This document shows positions 33,849 through 42,278 of a DNA stretch of 52,627 nt, piece after piece (positions within the stretch are counted from its first letter, which is position 1; each line of letters begins with the position of its first letter). The stretch covers positions 50,856-103,482 of the forward strand of contig AOIR01000048.1 in NCBI GenBank assembly GCA_000337115.1, read 5' to 3'. The DNA is from Natrinema thermotolerans DSM 11552. Lineage in GTDB: Archaea > Halobacteriota > Halobacteria > Halobacteriales > Natrialbaceae. A program made the translations under genes and the position numbers. The notes below the pieces were generated by a model that saw only the letters and a list, made by a program, of their open reading frames with translations, did not search any database and had not been told where the DNA came from.

Positions 33849-35075
33849 CTACCACGCCGCCTCGAGGATTCCCTCGATTTCCGCGACGGTCGGCTCGAGC
33901 CCCGGCGGCACGTTGGCCATGAACGGGTCCGCGAGAACGGCTTCGGCGACCGTCGTGAACTCCTCGGGGTCGGGGCCGTCGACGTCCCGGAGCCGCGCGG
34001 GGAGACCGAGCGCGTCCCGGATCTCCGTGACCGCCTCGACGACCGCGGCCCCGTGGTCGGCCGCGTCGTCGACGCCGAGCGCGGTCGCGAGCATGCCGGC
34101 GCGTGCGTCGACCCCGTCCTGCTCGAAGCAGTACGCGAGGACGTGCGGGACGACGATGCCGTGGGCCGCGCCCTGCTGGACGGTGTTCGTCCGCGTGAGA
34201 GCGTGGCCGAAGGCGTGGACGATCGAGGCCGTCGTCTCGCCGGGCCGGGAGATGCCGTACTGCACGAGGACGATCCCCTCGAGGATCGTCTCGACTGTCT
34301 CGATCCCGCGGTCGCCGTCGCCGAACGCCCGGAGGCCGTCCGCGAGCGTCTCGAGGCCGGATCTCGCCGTCGCGTCGGTGACCGGTGTGGCGTTGCTCGC
34401 GTAGAGGGTCTCGATCCCCTTGTCGAAGCCGTTCATCGCCGAGCCGGCCAGGATCGCGTCCGGCGTGGTCGCGACCAGTTCCGGGTCGTAGACCGCGGCC
34501 GCAGGCATCAGGTCGGGATCGGAGATCCCGCCGGCGATCTCCTCGTCGACCGGGCTCGAGTCGGGCGCGGCGGTGACGCCCGCGACCATCGAGAGGTCGG
34601 CCCCGGCCAGCGTCGTCGGGACCGTGACGATCGGCACCAGCCCTTCGTCGGGGACGGCGATCGTCCCCGTCTCGGCGAACTCGGCCGCGACCTCTTCGTG
34701 GGTGCGATCGCCCGCCGCGAGGACGCTGATCACCGTCGCGACGTCGAGACTGCTGCCGCCACCGAGTGCGACGAGCGCGTCAGCGTCCGCCGCACGCAGG
34801 CGTTCCCGACCTTCGACGGCCGTCGCGAGCCGCTTTTGCGGTGTCGTCTCGTCGAAGACGCCGGCCAGCCGATCGCCGAGTCCCTCCCTGACGGGATCGA
34901 TAACGTCGGGCGTACTCCCGACGGTCGAGCCACAGACGACCAGCGCCCGTTCGAGATCCTGTGCCTCGAGTTCGGCCGCGAGGTCGTCGGCGCAGCCGGA
35001 CCCGAACCGGATCGTCGGGGGCTGGTAGTCGAATCGGAACGCGGAGTCGCGGCCGTTCGCGTCGGACAGTGTCAT
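33849..35075 (-). CDS. Iron-containing alcohol dehydrogenase
   Basis: NAD(P)-linked group III alcohol dehydrogenase. It has 408 residues. The nucleotide motif VALGGGSSLDVATVIS is at ~103-117. Metal-ligand positions Asp218 (MNGFDKGIE), His287 and His291 (IVHAFGHALT) and His305 (AAHGIVVPHVL) are all present. The substrate cannot be called. I used the ATG at 35073-35075; a GTG two codons earlier is in frame. Its start lies back to back with a fragment of a BKACE gene, as if a catabolic cluster had decayed. Confidence 0.88.
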   Translation of the reverse strand: MTLSDANGRDSAFRFDYQPPTIRFGSGCADDLAAELEAQDLERALVVCGSTVGSTPDVIDPVREGLGDRLAGVFDETTPQKRLATAVEGRERLRAADADALVALGGGSSLDVATVISVLAAGDRTHEEVAAEFAETGTIAVPDEGLVPIVTVPTTLAGADLSMVAGVTAAPDSSPVDEEIAGGISDPDLMPAAAVYDPELVATTPDAILAGSAMNGFDKGIETLYASNATPVTDATARSGLETLADGLRAFGDGDRGIETVETILEGIVLVQYGISRPGETTASIVHAFGHALTRTNTVQQGAAHGIVVPHVLAYCFEQDGVDARAGMLATALGVDDAADHGAAVVEAVTEIRDALGLPARLRDVDGPDPEEFTTVAEAVLADPFMANVPPGLEPTVAEIEGILEAAW

Positions 35076-35136
35076 GGACACCTATACGGAACGGGCGGTG
35101 TTAAAAGCGCGAGCAGCGGCGGTCCGGTCTCAGTCC

Positions 35137-35313
35137 CCCGTCGCCGGCGTTCAGCCGTCGCTCGAGGTGTTCAACGACGGCCACACTAACGAGACCTGCG
35201 GTCTGTTAGAGCGCCGGAACCTCGCCGAGCCGGTCTACGCGACGCTGATCTTCGGCCGCCACCAGCTGCCGTTCGCGACGCCGGCACAGGCGCGGGAGAT
35301 ACTGGGGCTGTGA
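35137..35313 (+). pseudogene. BKACE (beta-keto acid cleavage enzyme) fragment
   Basis: About 58 residues that match the middle of BKACE enzymes (beta-keto acid + acetyl-CoA cleavage, ~270-300 residues). PSLEVFNDGHTNETCGLLER is followed by LAEPVYATLIFGRHQLPFAT, the conserved zinc/substrate region around residue 150-200 of the family. The frame ends at a TGA at 35311, and no N-terminal zinc HxH motif precedes it. The remnant is 5'-truncated and 3'-truncated. Assignment by motif memory; alignment is needed. Confidence 0.55.
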
Positions 35314-35359
35314 AGCGCGGCGTCCCAACTACTTAGCGAGTGCCGATGATAGCTGGGAT

Positions 35360-36109
35360 ATGGACCCCCTCGAGGCGCTCCGGGCCGAGTCCGGCCTCGT
35401 CGCGGTCGTGGGCGCGGGCGGGAAGAAGACGACGCTGTACGCGCTGGCGGCCCGGGCCGCCCACGATCGGTCGCTCCGGGCGGCCGTGACCGCGACGGTC
35501 CGGATCCCCATCTTCGACCGCCGCGTCGAGCGCGTCGTCGTCACGGACGACCCAGCGGCGACGCTCGAGCGCGCCGAATCGTGGCCGATCGGGGTCGTCC
35601 CCGAACGTGAGGGCGAGGACCGGTACGTGGGCTACGATCCCGCGGTCGTCGACGGCCTCGCGGCAACCGACGCCGCCGATCTCGTCCTCGTCAAGGCCGA
35701 CGGCGCGCGGACCCGGGAGTTCAAGGCCCCGAACGACCGCGAGCCACAACTCCCCGCGAGCGTCGATACCGTGGTCCCGATCGCGAGCGTCCGGGCGGTC
35801 GGGGAGCCGCTCGCGGCCGCGACGGTCCACCGGCCCGAGCGGGTGGCCGCGATCACCGGCCTCGATCGCGGCGACGCGATCCGACCCGTCGACGTGGCCC
35901 GGGTCCTCGCGAGCGACCGCGGCGGACTGCGAGGCGTCCCCGAGGGCGCGACGGTCGTCCCGCTGCTCAACAAGGTCGACGGGCCGGAACTGCGGGCTAC
36001 CGCCACGGCGATCGGCCGGGAGCTGCTCGAGCGAGCGCCGGCCGTCTCCCGGGTCGTGCTGGCCCGGATGATCGACGACGAACCGATCGTCGACGTTCTC
36101 GAGCGGTAG
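35360..36109 (+). CDS. yqeC: YqeC-family protein (selenium/molybdenum-cofactor accessory)
   Basis: A 249-residue P-loop protein. VAVVGAGGKKTTLYALAARA is the YqeC nucleotide motif near residue 15, TATVRIPIF follows, and LVLVKADGARTREFKAPNDR and VVPLLNKVDG are family signatures. In bacteria YqeC accompanies selenium-dependent molybdenum hydroxylases and is annotated a selenium-cofactor factor. Here it sits beside mobA and a formate-dehydrogenase-like gene, so a molybdenum-enzyme role is more plausible. ACTTAGC near 35331 is a TATA candidate at -27. Its stop abuts that of mobA (convergent). Confidence 0.85.
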   Translation: MDPLEALRAESGLVAVVGAGGKKTTLYALAARAAHDRSLRAAVTATVRIPIFDRRVERVVVTDDPAATLERAESWPIGVVPEREGEDRYVGYDPAVVDGLAATDAADLVLVKADGARTREFKAPNDREPQLPASVDTVVPIASVRAVGEPLAAATVHRPERVAAITGLDRGDAIRPVDVARVLASDRGGLRGVPEGATVVPLLNKVDGPELRATATAIGRELLERAPAVSRVVLARMIDDEPIVDVLER

Positions 36110-36742
36110 TCACGAGTCGGCCGCGAGCCGCTCGGCCGCCGCCTCGAACTCCTCGCGGGTATTGAGGTTCTCGAAGGTCTCGAGCGGCGCGTACTCGCGG
36201 ATCTCGTCGTCCTCGACGACGACGTAGTCGAGGTCCGACAGCGGTTCGACGACTCGGCGGTCGCCCCGCTCCAAGGCACGCTCGCAGGCGGCGGTCATCG
36301 GATCGGCCCGGTAGACGGCTTGCGTGGTCTGGAACCACTGGTCGTCGACGCGAGGTACTGCGGCCTCGCGGCCGGCGGCCCGCTCGAAGAGGTGGGCGAT
36401 CAGCGCCGGGTCGACGAAGGGCATATCGCAGGCGACGACGGCGGCGTACTCCCCAGTCGTCGCTCGGAGGCCGGTCATGATGCCCGCCATCGGCCCGCGG
36501 TCCGGCACCGGGTCGACGGCGAACGAGGGGTCGGGACCGCCAGCGAGCGCGTCCTCGAGCGCCGGCACCTGCTCCTCGCGGCAGTTGACGACGACCTCGC
36601 CGACGACCGGCTCGAGGCGATCGACGACCCGGCGGACCATCGGCGTCCCGGCGAGGTCGGCGACGGCCTTGTCCGCGTCGCCGAAGCGGGTCGAGCCCCC
36701 GCCCGCGAGGACGACGGCCGACCGGTCGGACTCGAGGGACAT
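36110..36742 (-). CDS. mobA: Molybdenum cofactor guanylyltransferase
   Basis: Attaches GMP to molybdopterin to give MGD for DMSO-reductase-family enzymes. It has 210 residues. AVVLAGGGSTRFGDADKAVA is the GTP-binding motif (LAGGxSxRFGxDK; here the loop is LAGGGSTRFGDADKA). PMAGIMTGLRATTGEY and VVACDMPFVDPALIAHLF are the metal and base sites. Convergent and contiguous with yqeC. It supports the FDH-like bis-MGD enzyme at 38111. Confidence 0.9.
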   Translation of the reverse strand: MSLESDRSAVVLAGGGSTRFGDADKAVADLAGTPMVRRVVDRLEPVVGEVVVNCREEQVPALEDALAGGPDPSFAVDPVPDRGPMAGIMTGLRATTGEYAAVVACDMPFVDPALIAHLFERAAGREAAVPRVDDQWFQTTQAVYRADPMTAACERALERGDRRVVEPLSDLDYVVVEDDEIREYAPLETFENLNTREEFEAAAERLAADS

Positions 36743-36843
36743 AGCCGAGCGTTCGTCCAGCGATGGCAAAAGTGCCCCGCCGACGGGAACGACCCCGGTG
36801 ACGGCGGCCGGGGCGGGGCAGGGCGGTCGAGCGGAGTCGGTAC

Positions 36844-37398
36844 TCAGTCGGAGAGCCGCCAGAGCGCCCGGTACAGCGTCCAGAGACCGCAATCGAACCG
36901 GTCGGCGAGGGTCCGACAGCGTTCGAGGTAGCGTTCGTAGTCGGCCACCGACGGCGGATCGGGGTAGGGCCGATCGAGTTCGCCCGCGTCGCGGAGCGTC
37001 GCCCACTCGCGGGGGCCGACGACGACGTACACGTCCGGCTCGAGAAACATGCAAAACGCCGAGGCGACGGGAACGTCGACGGCCTCGAGGGTGGTCAGCG
37101 CGTCGACTGCCTCCGTGGCGTCGTCCGCCACGACGGCGTCGGCGATGGCGTCGCGGACGGCCTCGAAGTCGTTGTCCCGGAAGCGGTCCTCGGCCGCGCG
37201 GCGGTCAGCGTCGGGGTAGTCGCCGAGGAAGCGCCGGTAGTACCACCGGACGACCCAGACCGCGTCCCGACGGCCGTACTCGCCGGCCGCGAAGGCCGCC
37301 GGCAGCGTCTCGAGCTGTTCGGCCTCGACGGCGTACAGCGGCTCCCGCTCGCGGTACTCGCGGGCCGTCGCGGCGACGAGCGAGTCGGTGAGTTCCAT
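36844..37398 (-). CDS. DUF7091-like helical protein
   Basis: A 184-residue mostly helical soluble protein, MELTDSLVAATAREYREREP on, with WVVRWYYRRFLGDYPDADRR and FCMFLEPDVYVVVGPREWAT segments. I recall it only as a conserved haloarchaeal family. I set the start at the ATG 37396-37398 rather than six codons upstream. It lies between mobA and the HTH gene, divergent from the latter. No role can be inferred. Confidence 0.75.
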   Translation of the reverse strand: MELTDSLVAATAREYREREPLYAVEAEQLETLPAAFAAGEYGRRDAVWVVRWYYRRFLGDYPDADRRAAEDRFRDNDFEAVRDAIADAVVADDATEAVDALTTLEAVDVPVASAFCMFLEPDVYVVVGPREWATLRDAGELDRPYPDPPSVADYERYLERCRTLADRFDCGLWTLYRALWRLSD

Positions 37399-37613
37399 CG
37401 TGAAACCGTTTGACACGGTGGCCCGTAGGCGTTGTCCCGGCGGTCTCGAGAGGAGGCTGTCGCTCGGTCACGGTCCGGTGTGCGGCGGTTCCGTCACAGC
37501 AGTAGTTCGGCAGCCGGTACTGCAACGAATGTCTATTTACTCAGTTAATCAAAACTCTCCCCGGAGTGAAAACCTCGAGTACCTAAACGGACAGAAGGCC
37601 TACGTAGAGTGTA

Positions 37614-37928
37614 ATGGCTCAAAAAGCCGACAAGGTATTTGATGCGTTAGCAGACACTCACCGGAGACGGGTGTTGTTCGCCCTCCTGGAGACGCCCATA
37701 CAGACCGATTCACCGATGAATCTCGACTCTCCGCCCGACGGAGAGACCGCCGACGAAACGAACAGAATCGCCTATCGACACAAACATCTCCCCAAGTTAG
37801 ACGAGTACGGCTACATCAACTGGCTGCCGAGTGTCAACTCCATCGAACGGGGCCCTTGCTTTGACGAAATCAAACCGGTATTAGAACTGCTGGCTGCTCA
37901 CCAGACGAAACTCGCCAAGATAGAGTAA
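37614..37928 (+). CDS. HTH transcriptional regulator (DUF7344-like)
   Basis: A 104-residue protein. DKVFDALADTHRRRVLFALL is the start of a winged helix of the haloarchaeal DUF7344 type, and YRHKHLPKLDEYGYINWLPS is the recognition helix/wing. Its DNA is clearly less GC-rich than the neighbours (AAAAAGCCGACAAGG, TTAGCAGACAC), suggesting recent transfer. The region up to the 38111 gene is also AT-rich and holds short inverted repeats. It may regulate the FDH-like gene next to it (inference). Confidence 0.8.
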   Translation: MAQKADKVFDALADTHRRRVLFALLETPIQTDSPMNLDSPPDGETADETNRIAYRHKHLPKLDEYGYINWLPSVNSIERGPCFDEIKPVLELLAAHQTKLAKIE

Positions 37929-37929
37929 C

Positions 37930-37942
37930 CCACTAACAGTGG
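37930..37942. terminator. Small hairpin just after the HTH gene
   Basis: CCACT-AAC-AGTGG directly follows the TAA stop at 37926-37928. Short stem without a T-run. Confidence 0.35.
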
Positions 37943-38082
37943 TATCACAAGCGGAACTATCGGACTGGTATACCCTTCATCGATACTGAGTACGGATTTC
38001 ACGGATAGTTTCGAGAAACCGTACCACTACCGACGGTCACATGCCAGTTTCATGGTAGAAAGTATCATGCACACGGAGGTGG

Positions 38083-38101
38083 ACCCGTTCGACTAACGGG
38101 T
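38083..38101. promoter_or_regulatory. 7-bp inverted repeat before the formate-dehydrogenase gene
   Basis: ACCCGTT-CGACT-AACGGGT, ending 9 bases before the ATG, in a 180-base AT-rich leader. It could be an operator or an RNA hairpin that controls translation. Confidence 0.4.
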
Positions 38102-38110
38102 GTACCCACG

Positions 38111-40249
38111 ATGTCCAGCGATCAACAGGAGCCAGTCAAGACGATCTGTCCGTACTGCGGGGTCGGCTGCGGGATCAAAGTACAGCCTGGCGAAGAGCCC
38201 GGCGACGTTCGGTTCATGCCCTGGGGCGAGGCCCCGGTCAACGAGGGCCGGATCTGCATCAAGGGCGGCGCGGCGACGGAGGTAGTCGACCACGAGGACC
38301 GGCTCATCGAGCCACGGATCAAGGAAAACGGCGAGTTCCGCGAGGCCTCCTGGGAGGAGGCCTACGAGTACGTCGTCGACGAACTCGAGCGGATCCGTGA
38401 GGCGTACGGCCCGGACGCGATGGGCTTTTTCGGCTCCTCGAAGGTGATGAACGAGGAGAACTACCTGCTCCAGAAGCTGGCCCGCCGGTACGGCACCAAC
38501 AACGTCGACAACTGCACGCGGATGTGCCACGCCTCGACGGTCTGGGCGCTGCGAACCAGTCTGGGCGCGGGGGCGATGACCAACAGCATGCGCGACCTCC
38601 GCGAAGAAGCCGACGTGTTCTGGATTCAGGGCGCGAACCCGGGCGAGCAACACCCCATCGCCAACAGCCAGTACTTCCGGCAGGCGGTACTGGAGGGCGC
38701 GACGGTCATTCAGGTCGACCCCCACGCGAACAAGACGACGCGGTCGTTTCAGATCGGCGACACGGAACGCCACCAGCACCTGCAGTTGAACCCCGGGACC
38801 GACATCCCGCTGCTGAATATCGTCCTGAAGACGATCCTCGAGCATCACGAGGAAAACCCCGAGGACGGCTGGATCGACGAGGAGTTCGTCGCGGAGCGGA
38901 CCGAGGGATTCGACCACCTCAAAGCGACGCTCGAGGACTTCGACAAGCAAGCGGCGGCCGAGGAGTGCGGCGTCTCGCTCGAGGACATCGAACTGGCCGC
39001 GAAGAAGTACGCCGAGGCCGACAACGCGGCCATCTTCACCGGGATGGGGATGAGCCAGCACGCCTGTGGCGTCGACAACGTCCAAAACGAGATCAACCTG
39101 GCGCTGATCACGGGCAACCTCGGCCGGCCCGGCACCGGCGTCAACCCGCTGCGGGGCCAGAACAACGTTCAGGGGACCTGTGACGTCGGCGCGATGCCGA
39201 ACGTCCTCCCGGGCTATCAGCTGGTCGACGACGACGAGGCCCGCGAATCGGTCGAAGACGTCTGGGGGTTCGAAATCCCCGACGAGCCCGGGCTGACGAA
39301 CGTCGAGATTTCCTACGAGGCGGGCGACTCGATCAAGGGCCTCTACGTCATGGGCGAGAACCCGGTGATGAGCGAACCCGACGCCAACGCCGTCGCCGAG
39401 CGACTCGCCGACCTCGAGTTCACCGTCGTCCAAGACATCTTCCACACCGAAACGGCGGACTACGCCGACGTGATCCTCCCGGCGACGACGTGGGCCGAAC
39501 GCGGCGGGACCGTCACCAACACCGACCGACGCGTCCAGCGGATGCGCGGCGTCGGGAAAGTCCACGAGAACACGAGACACGACCGGGAGATCCTGACCGA
39601 GATCGGGACGCGGCTGTTCGATGCGGGTTTTGACTTCGACGATCCCGAGGAGATCTTTGAGGAACTCCGGCAGGTCTGTCCCAGCTACCACGGGATGACC
39701 TACGACCTGCTCGGCGAGGAGGGGCTGCACTGGCCCTGCTACGAGCCCGGCGACGAGGGCGATCCGTTCCTCTACGAGGACGAGTTCGAGACCGAGAGCG
39801 GGCTGGGCCACATCGAGGGGGTCGAACACACCCCGCCCGCGGAGACCCCCGACGACGAGTACCCGCTGATACTCACGACCGCGCGCCTCGAGGAACACTA
39901 CAACACCGGGACGATGAGTACCCGCTCGCCGACGCTGAACAAGCAAACCCCGGAGAACTTCGTCGACGTGCATCCCGCGGACGCCGAGCGCTACGGCATC
40001 GAGGACGGCGAGTACGTCCGGTTACACTCGCGGCGGGGCGAGATCACGCTCGAGGCCCGCGTTACCGACGACACCAAGGAGGGGGTCGTCTGGACGACGC
40101 CGCATTTCGCCGCCGCGTCGGCGAACAAGCTGACGAACCACGTCCTCGACGAGCGCGCGAAGATCCCCGAGTACAAGGCCGCCGCCGCGGAGATCGACGT
40201 CGAGGTCGAACCGCTCGGCGAGACCGCGGATCCGACGGCCGAGGACTGA
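38111..40249 (+). CDS. Formate dehydrogenase-like molybdopterin oxidoreductase
   Basis: A 712-residue bis-MGD enzyme of the formate dehydrogenase group. Cys13, Cys16, Cys20 and Cys49 bind a [4Fe-4S] cluster (CPYCGVGCG and GRICIKGG). The Mo ligand is Cys139 (NCTRMCHASTVWALRTSLGAG), with the adjacent His140 characteristic of FdhF-type enzymes. No Tat signal is present, so it is cytosolic. There is no linked diaphorase, electron-transfer subunit or FdhD, hence the electron partner is unknown. mobA and yqeC nearby can supply the cofactor. Other Mo enzymes of the family (e.g. assimilatory nitrate reductase) have Cys but lack the CHxxTV motif. Confidence 0.85.
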   Translation: MSSDQQEPVKTICPYCGVGCGIKVQPGEEPGDVRFMPWGEAPVNEGRICIKGGAATEVVDHEDRLIEPRIKENGEFREASWEEAYEYVVDELERIREAYGPDAMGFFGSSKVMNEENYLLQKLARRYGTNNVDNCTRMCHASTVWALRTSLGAGAMTNSMRDLREEADVFWIQGANPGEQHPIANSQYFRQAVLEGATVIQVDPHANKTTRSFQIGDTERHQHLQLNPGTDIPLLNIVLKTILEHHEENPEDGWIDEEFVAERTEGFDHLKATLEDFDKQAAAEECGVSLEDIELAAKKYAEADNAAIFTGMGMSQHACGVDNVQNEINLALITGNLGRPGTGVNPLRGQNNVQGTCDVGAMPNVLPGYQLVDDDEARESVEDVWGFEIPDEPGLTNVEISYEAGDSIKGLYVMGENPVMSEPDANAVAERLADLEFTVVQDIFHTETADYADVILPATTWAERGGTVTNTDRRVQRMRGVGKVHENTRHDREILTEIGTRLFDAGFDFDDPEEIFEELRQVCPSYHGMTYDLLGEEGLHWPCYEPGDEGDPFLYEDEFETESGLGHIEGVEHTPPAETPDDEYPLILTTARLEEHYNTGTMSTRSPTLNKQTPENFVDVHPADAERYGIEDGEYVRLHSRRGEITLEARVTDDTKEGVVWTTPHFAAASANKLTNHVLDERAKIPEYKAAAAEIDVEVEPLGETADPTAED

Positions 40250-40254
40250 CCCGC

Positions 40255-41112
40255 TCAGGGTTCGGACGGCGACTCGTCCGCGAGGGCGAGGCCGGCAACC
40301 TCGAGCCACGGGTCGGCCGCCGATTCGGCGACGGCGAGTTCGACGAGCGGCCGGTCGCAGTCCTCGCAGACGGCCCGAATCGCGACGCGGGGCCGCCGAC
40401 AGCAGTGATCGCGACGGTCGGCGGCGGTCGTCACCGCTCCGCCACAGATCGGACAGCGATCCCGGAGCAGCCGGACCCCTCGAAGGAGGTCGCGGCGCTC
40501 GTCGGTTTCGAGGTCGTCCCAGCCCTCGAGGCGGGCGCGAAGCAGCGGGGCCGCAGCGACGTCGGCCCGCAGCGCCGCGGGCGATTCCCAGCGGACGCGT
40601 TTGCGGCCGTCGACGACGAACGCGGCGTCGTCGATCCGTTCGATGTCGTCCGCACCCAGGATCGACGCGACGGCGGCGGCGCTCGGTTCGGCCGGCCCGT
40701 CGCTCGAGGAGTCGTCGACCCACCGCTTCCGGGCGGTCGCAGTCGGTCGGAGGTCACCCGCCCGGTCGGTCGCGATCCCGGTAGCGAGCAGGACGTCCGT
40801 CACCTCCGTGGGCGACGCGGTCTCGATCGTCGCCTGCGGCGACGGCGTCTTGCCGAACAGCGCGAGAACGCGATCGGGGAGATACCGCCGGGTAAGCGTC
40901 GGCGTCCCGGGGAGCAGGTAGCCGCGGTAGCGGACGACGACGAGACAGCCGGCGAGTACGAGCGCGCCGACGGACGGGGCGACGGCGATCCCTGCCGCGA
41001 TCCCGGCGGCGACCGCGATCACGATGTTGACGGCCGTACACGGCCAACACCGGTTCTCACCGACGTACGCCGGCTGCTCGAGGCGCGTCCGGAGGTCGCG
41101 GAGATCGATCAC
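40255..41112 (-). CDS. Membrane-anchored protein with C-terminal zinc ribbon
   Basis: A 285-residue protein with an early CWPC motif in VGENRCWPCTAVN, two hydrophobic helices (IVIAVAAGIAAGIAVAPSVG, ALVLAGCLVVVRYRG), then a cytosolic part. The C-terminal part carries CPICGG (residues ~215) and CCRRPR with CEDCDRPL, a zinc-ribbon-like Cys set. Function unknown. It converges on the FDH-like gene and is separated from the PQQ operon by a 260-base palindrome-bearing gap. Confidence 0.65.
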   Translation of the reverse strand: MIDLRDLRTRLEQPAYVGENRCWPCTAVNIVIAVAAGIAAGIAVAPSVGALVLAGCLVVVRYRGYLLPGTPTLTRRYLPDRVLALFGKTPSPQATIETASPTEVTDVLLATGIATDRAGDLRPTATARKRWVDDSSSDGPAEPSAAAVASILGADDIERIDDAAFVVDGRKRVRWESPAALRADVAAAPLLRARLEGWDDLETDERRDLLRGVRLLRDRCPICGGAVTTAADRRDHCCRRPRVAIRAVCEDCDRPLVELAVAESAADPWLEVAGLALADESPSEP

Positions 41113-41319
41113 CGGCTCTCACCCACGGAACGTACGGTCGCGAGGATCAAAAACGGGTGTCGTCCCGTACGGTCCGGCTACGGGACGACCTGCCTTACCG
41201 GCCGGCACCACGGTCGCCCGGTAAGTCGTCCGTACAGTCTGTGAGAACCACCACAGCAGCAACACGTTCTCTCCGCTCGGCCGTACACTCGTTTAGGTGG
41301 ACCCTATCGCGCCGGAATT

Positions 41320-41340
41320 CTTTGATAAGCATTATCAAAG
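41320..41340. promoter_or_regulatory. Perfect palindrome 1 upstream of the PQQ operon
   Basis: CTTTGATAA and TTATCAAAG separated by GCA, a 21-base palindrome with 9-bp arms. It is the AT-rich block where a TATA box for a short-leader transcript would lie. Confidence 0.65.
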
Positions 41341-41355
41341 CACGTGATGGCGTTC

Positions 41356-41381
41356 TTTGTGCCGTGGTATCATGGCACAAA
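41356..41381. promoter_or_regulatory. Palindrome 2 overlapping the first start codon
   Basis: TTTGTGCC (41356-41363) and GGCACAAA (41374-41381), perfect 8-bp arms with further partial pairing inside. The ATG of the first gene lies in the right half (41372). Centres of the two palindromes are 38-39 bases apart, so they may bind one regulator on two faces. Confidence 0.6.
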
Positions 41382-42274
41382 TATCCACTGCGGCGAACAT
41401 GACAGCCGCGGAACAACGCGATCTGGCAGCGGTCCTCGGCGTCGACGATCCGTCGGACGGCGCGGTAACGTGGGCGGGGCTCGCGGGACAGATCGAACCG
41501 CGGTCCGACTCGTCCTTTGCCTCCCGTGGCGAAGCGATTCGGGCCGACCTCGATGGGCGACTCGAGCGGGACCGACTCGAGCGGGAACGGGAAAACATCG
41601 CGGCGGCGATCGGTCGCGTACCGGCGGTTCGCGACGGCGGCGTCCCCGACGGGACGGACGGCCCGTATACCGCGCTGGCGGCACCGGGCTGGCGACTGTA
41701 CGACCACCTGCTCGAGGCGGGCTTCTTCGAGAGTCTCGACGAGAACCTGCCGCGGTTTACCGCGGGACACATCGAGACGACGGTCCGCGAACTGGTACTG
41801 GCGGACCCGCTGTCGTCGGCGCTCGACGGCGTCGGGTTCGACGAGGCCGAGAAGACGGCACTGTTGACCGATGTCGCGAACAACAGCGAGCGGCTCGCGC
41901 GGTGGGTCCCGTCGAATGGGATCCCGGCGGGCGTCGAGTTCGAAACCGAGACCGTCCCACCGCTGCATCAGCGGGCGATGGGCGGGGCTTTGCTGTGGAT
42001 CCGCGGGCTCGACAGGCACCTCAGCCAGTACGAGGTTCTCGTCACCGACGAGATCCTCGACGACGCGGCCCAGTACACGAAGGCGATGCTGGGCGGGCTG
42101 TTCGTGACGGCGACGGCTGCCTGCGACCTCGTCGGGGACCGACGGCTCACCGACGAACAGTTGACCGCCGCGTTCACCGCGGGGTCGGCCGTCGGGATCG
42201 TCGCCCAAGAGGAACTGTGTCACTCCGTGTTCTACATCACGGACGAGATGCGCGCCCCGAGCGAACTGCGGTGA
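41372..42274 (+). CDS. Unrecognised helical protein, first gene of the PQQ operon
   Basis: A 300-residue protein with no domain I recognise. It is almost entirely helical by pattern: MTAAEQRDLAAVLGVDDPSD, LERDRLERERENIAAAIGRV, HIETTVRELVLADPLSSALD, AMGGALLWIRGLDRHLSQYE. The end is HSVFYITDEMRAPSELR, after QEELC. No signal peptide or membrane helix. A second ATG at 41399 is in frame; 41372 fits the palindromic promoter. It ends four bases before the PQQ gene, so it is probably an accessory, chaperone or PQQ-handling factor (inference). Confidence 0.7.
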   Translation: MAQISTAANMTAAEQRDLAAVLGVDDPSDGAVTWAGLAGQIEPRSDSSFASRGEAIRADLDGRLERDRLERERENIAAAIGRVPAVRDGGVPDGTDGPYTALAAPGWRLYDHLLEAGFFESLDENLPRFTAGHIETTVRELVLADPLSSALDGVGFDEAEKTALLTDVANNSERLARWVPSNGIPAGVEFETETVPPLHQRAMGGALLWIRGLDRHLSQYEVLVTDEILDDAAQYTKAMLGGLFVTATAACDLVGDRRLTDEQLTAAFTAGSAVGIVAQEELCHSVFYITDEMRAPSELR

Positions 42275-42278
42275 TACG

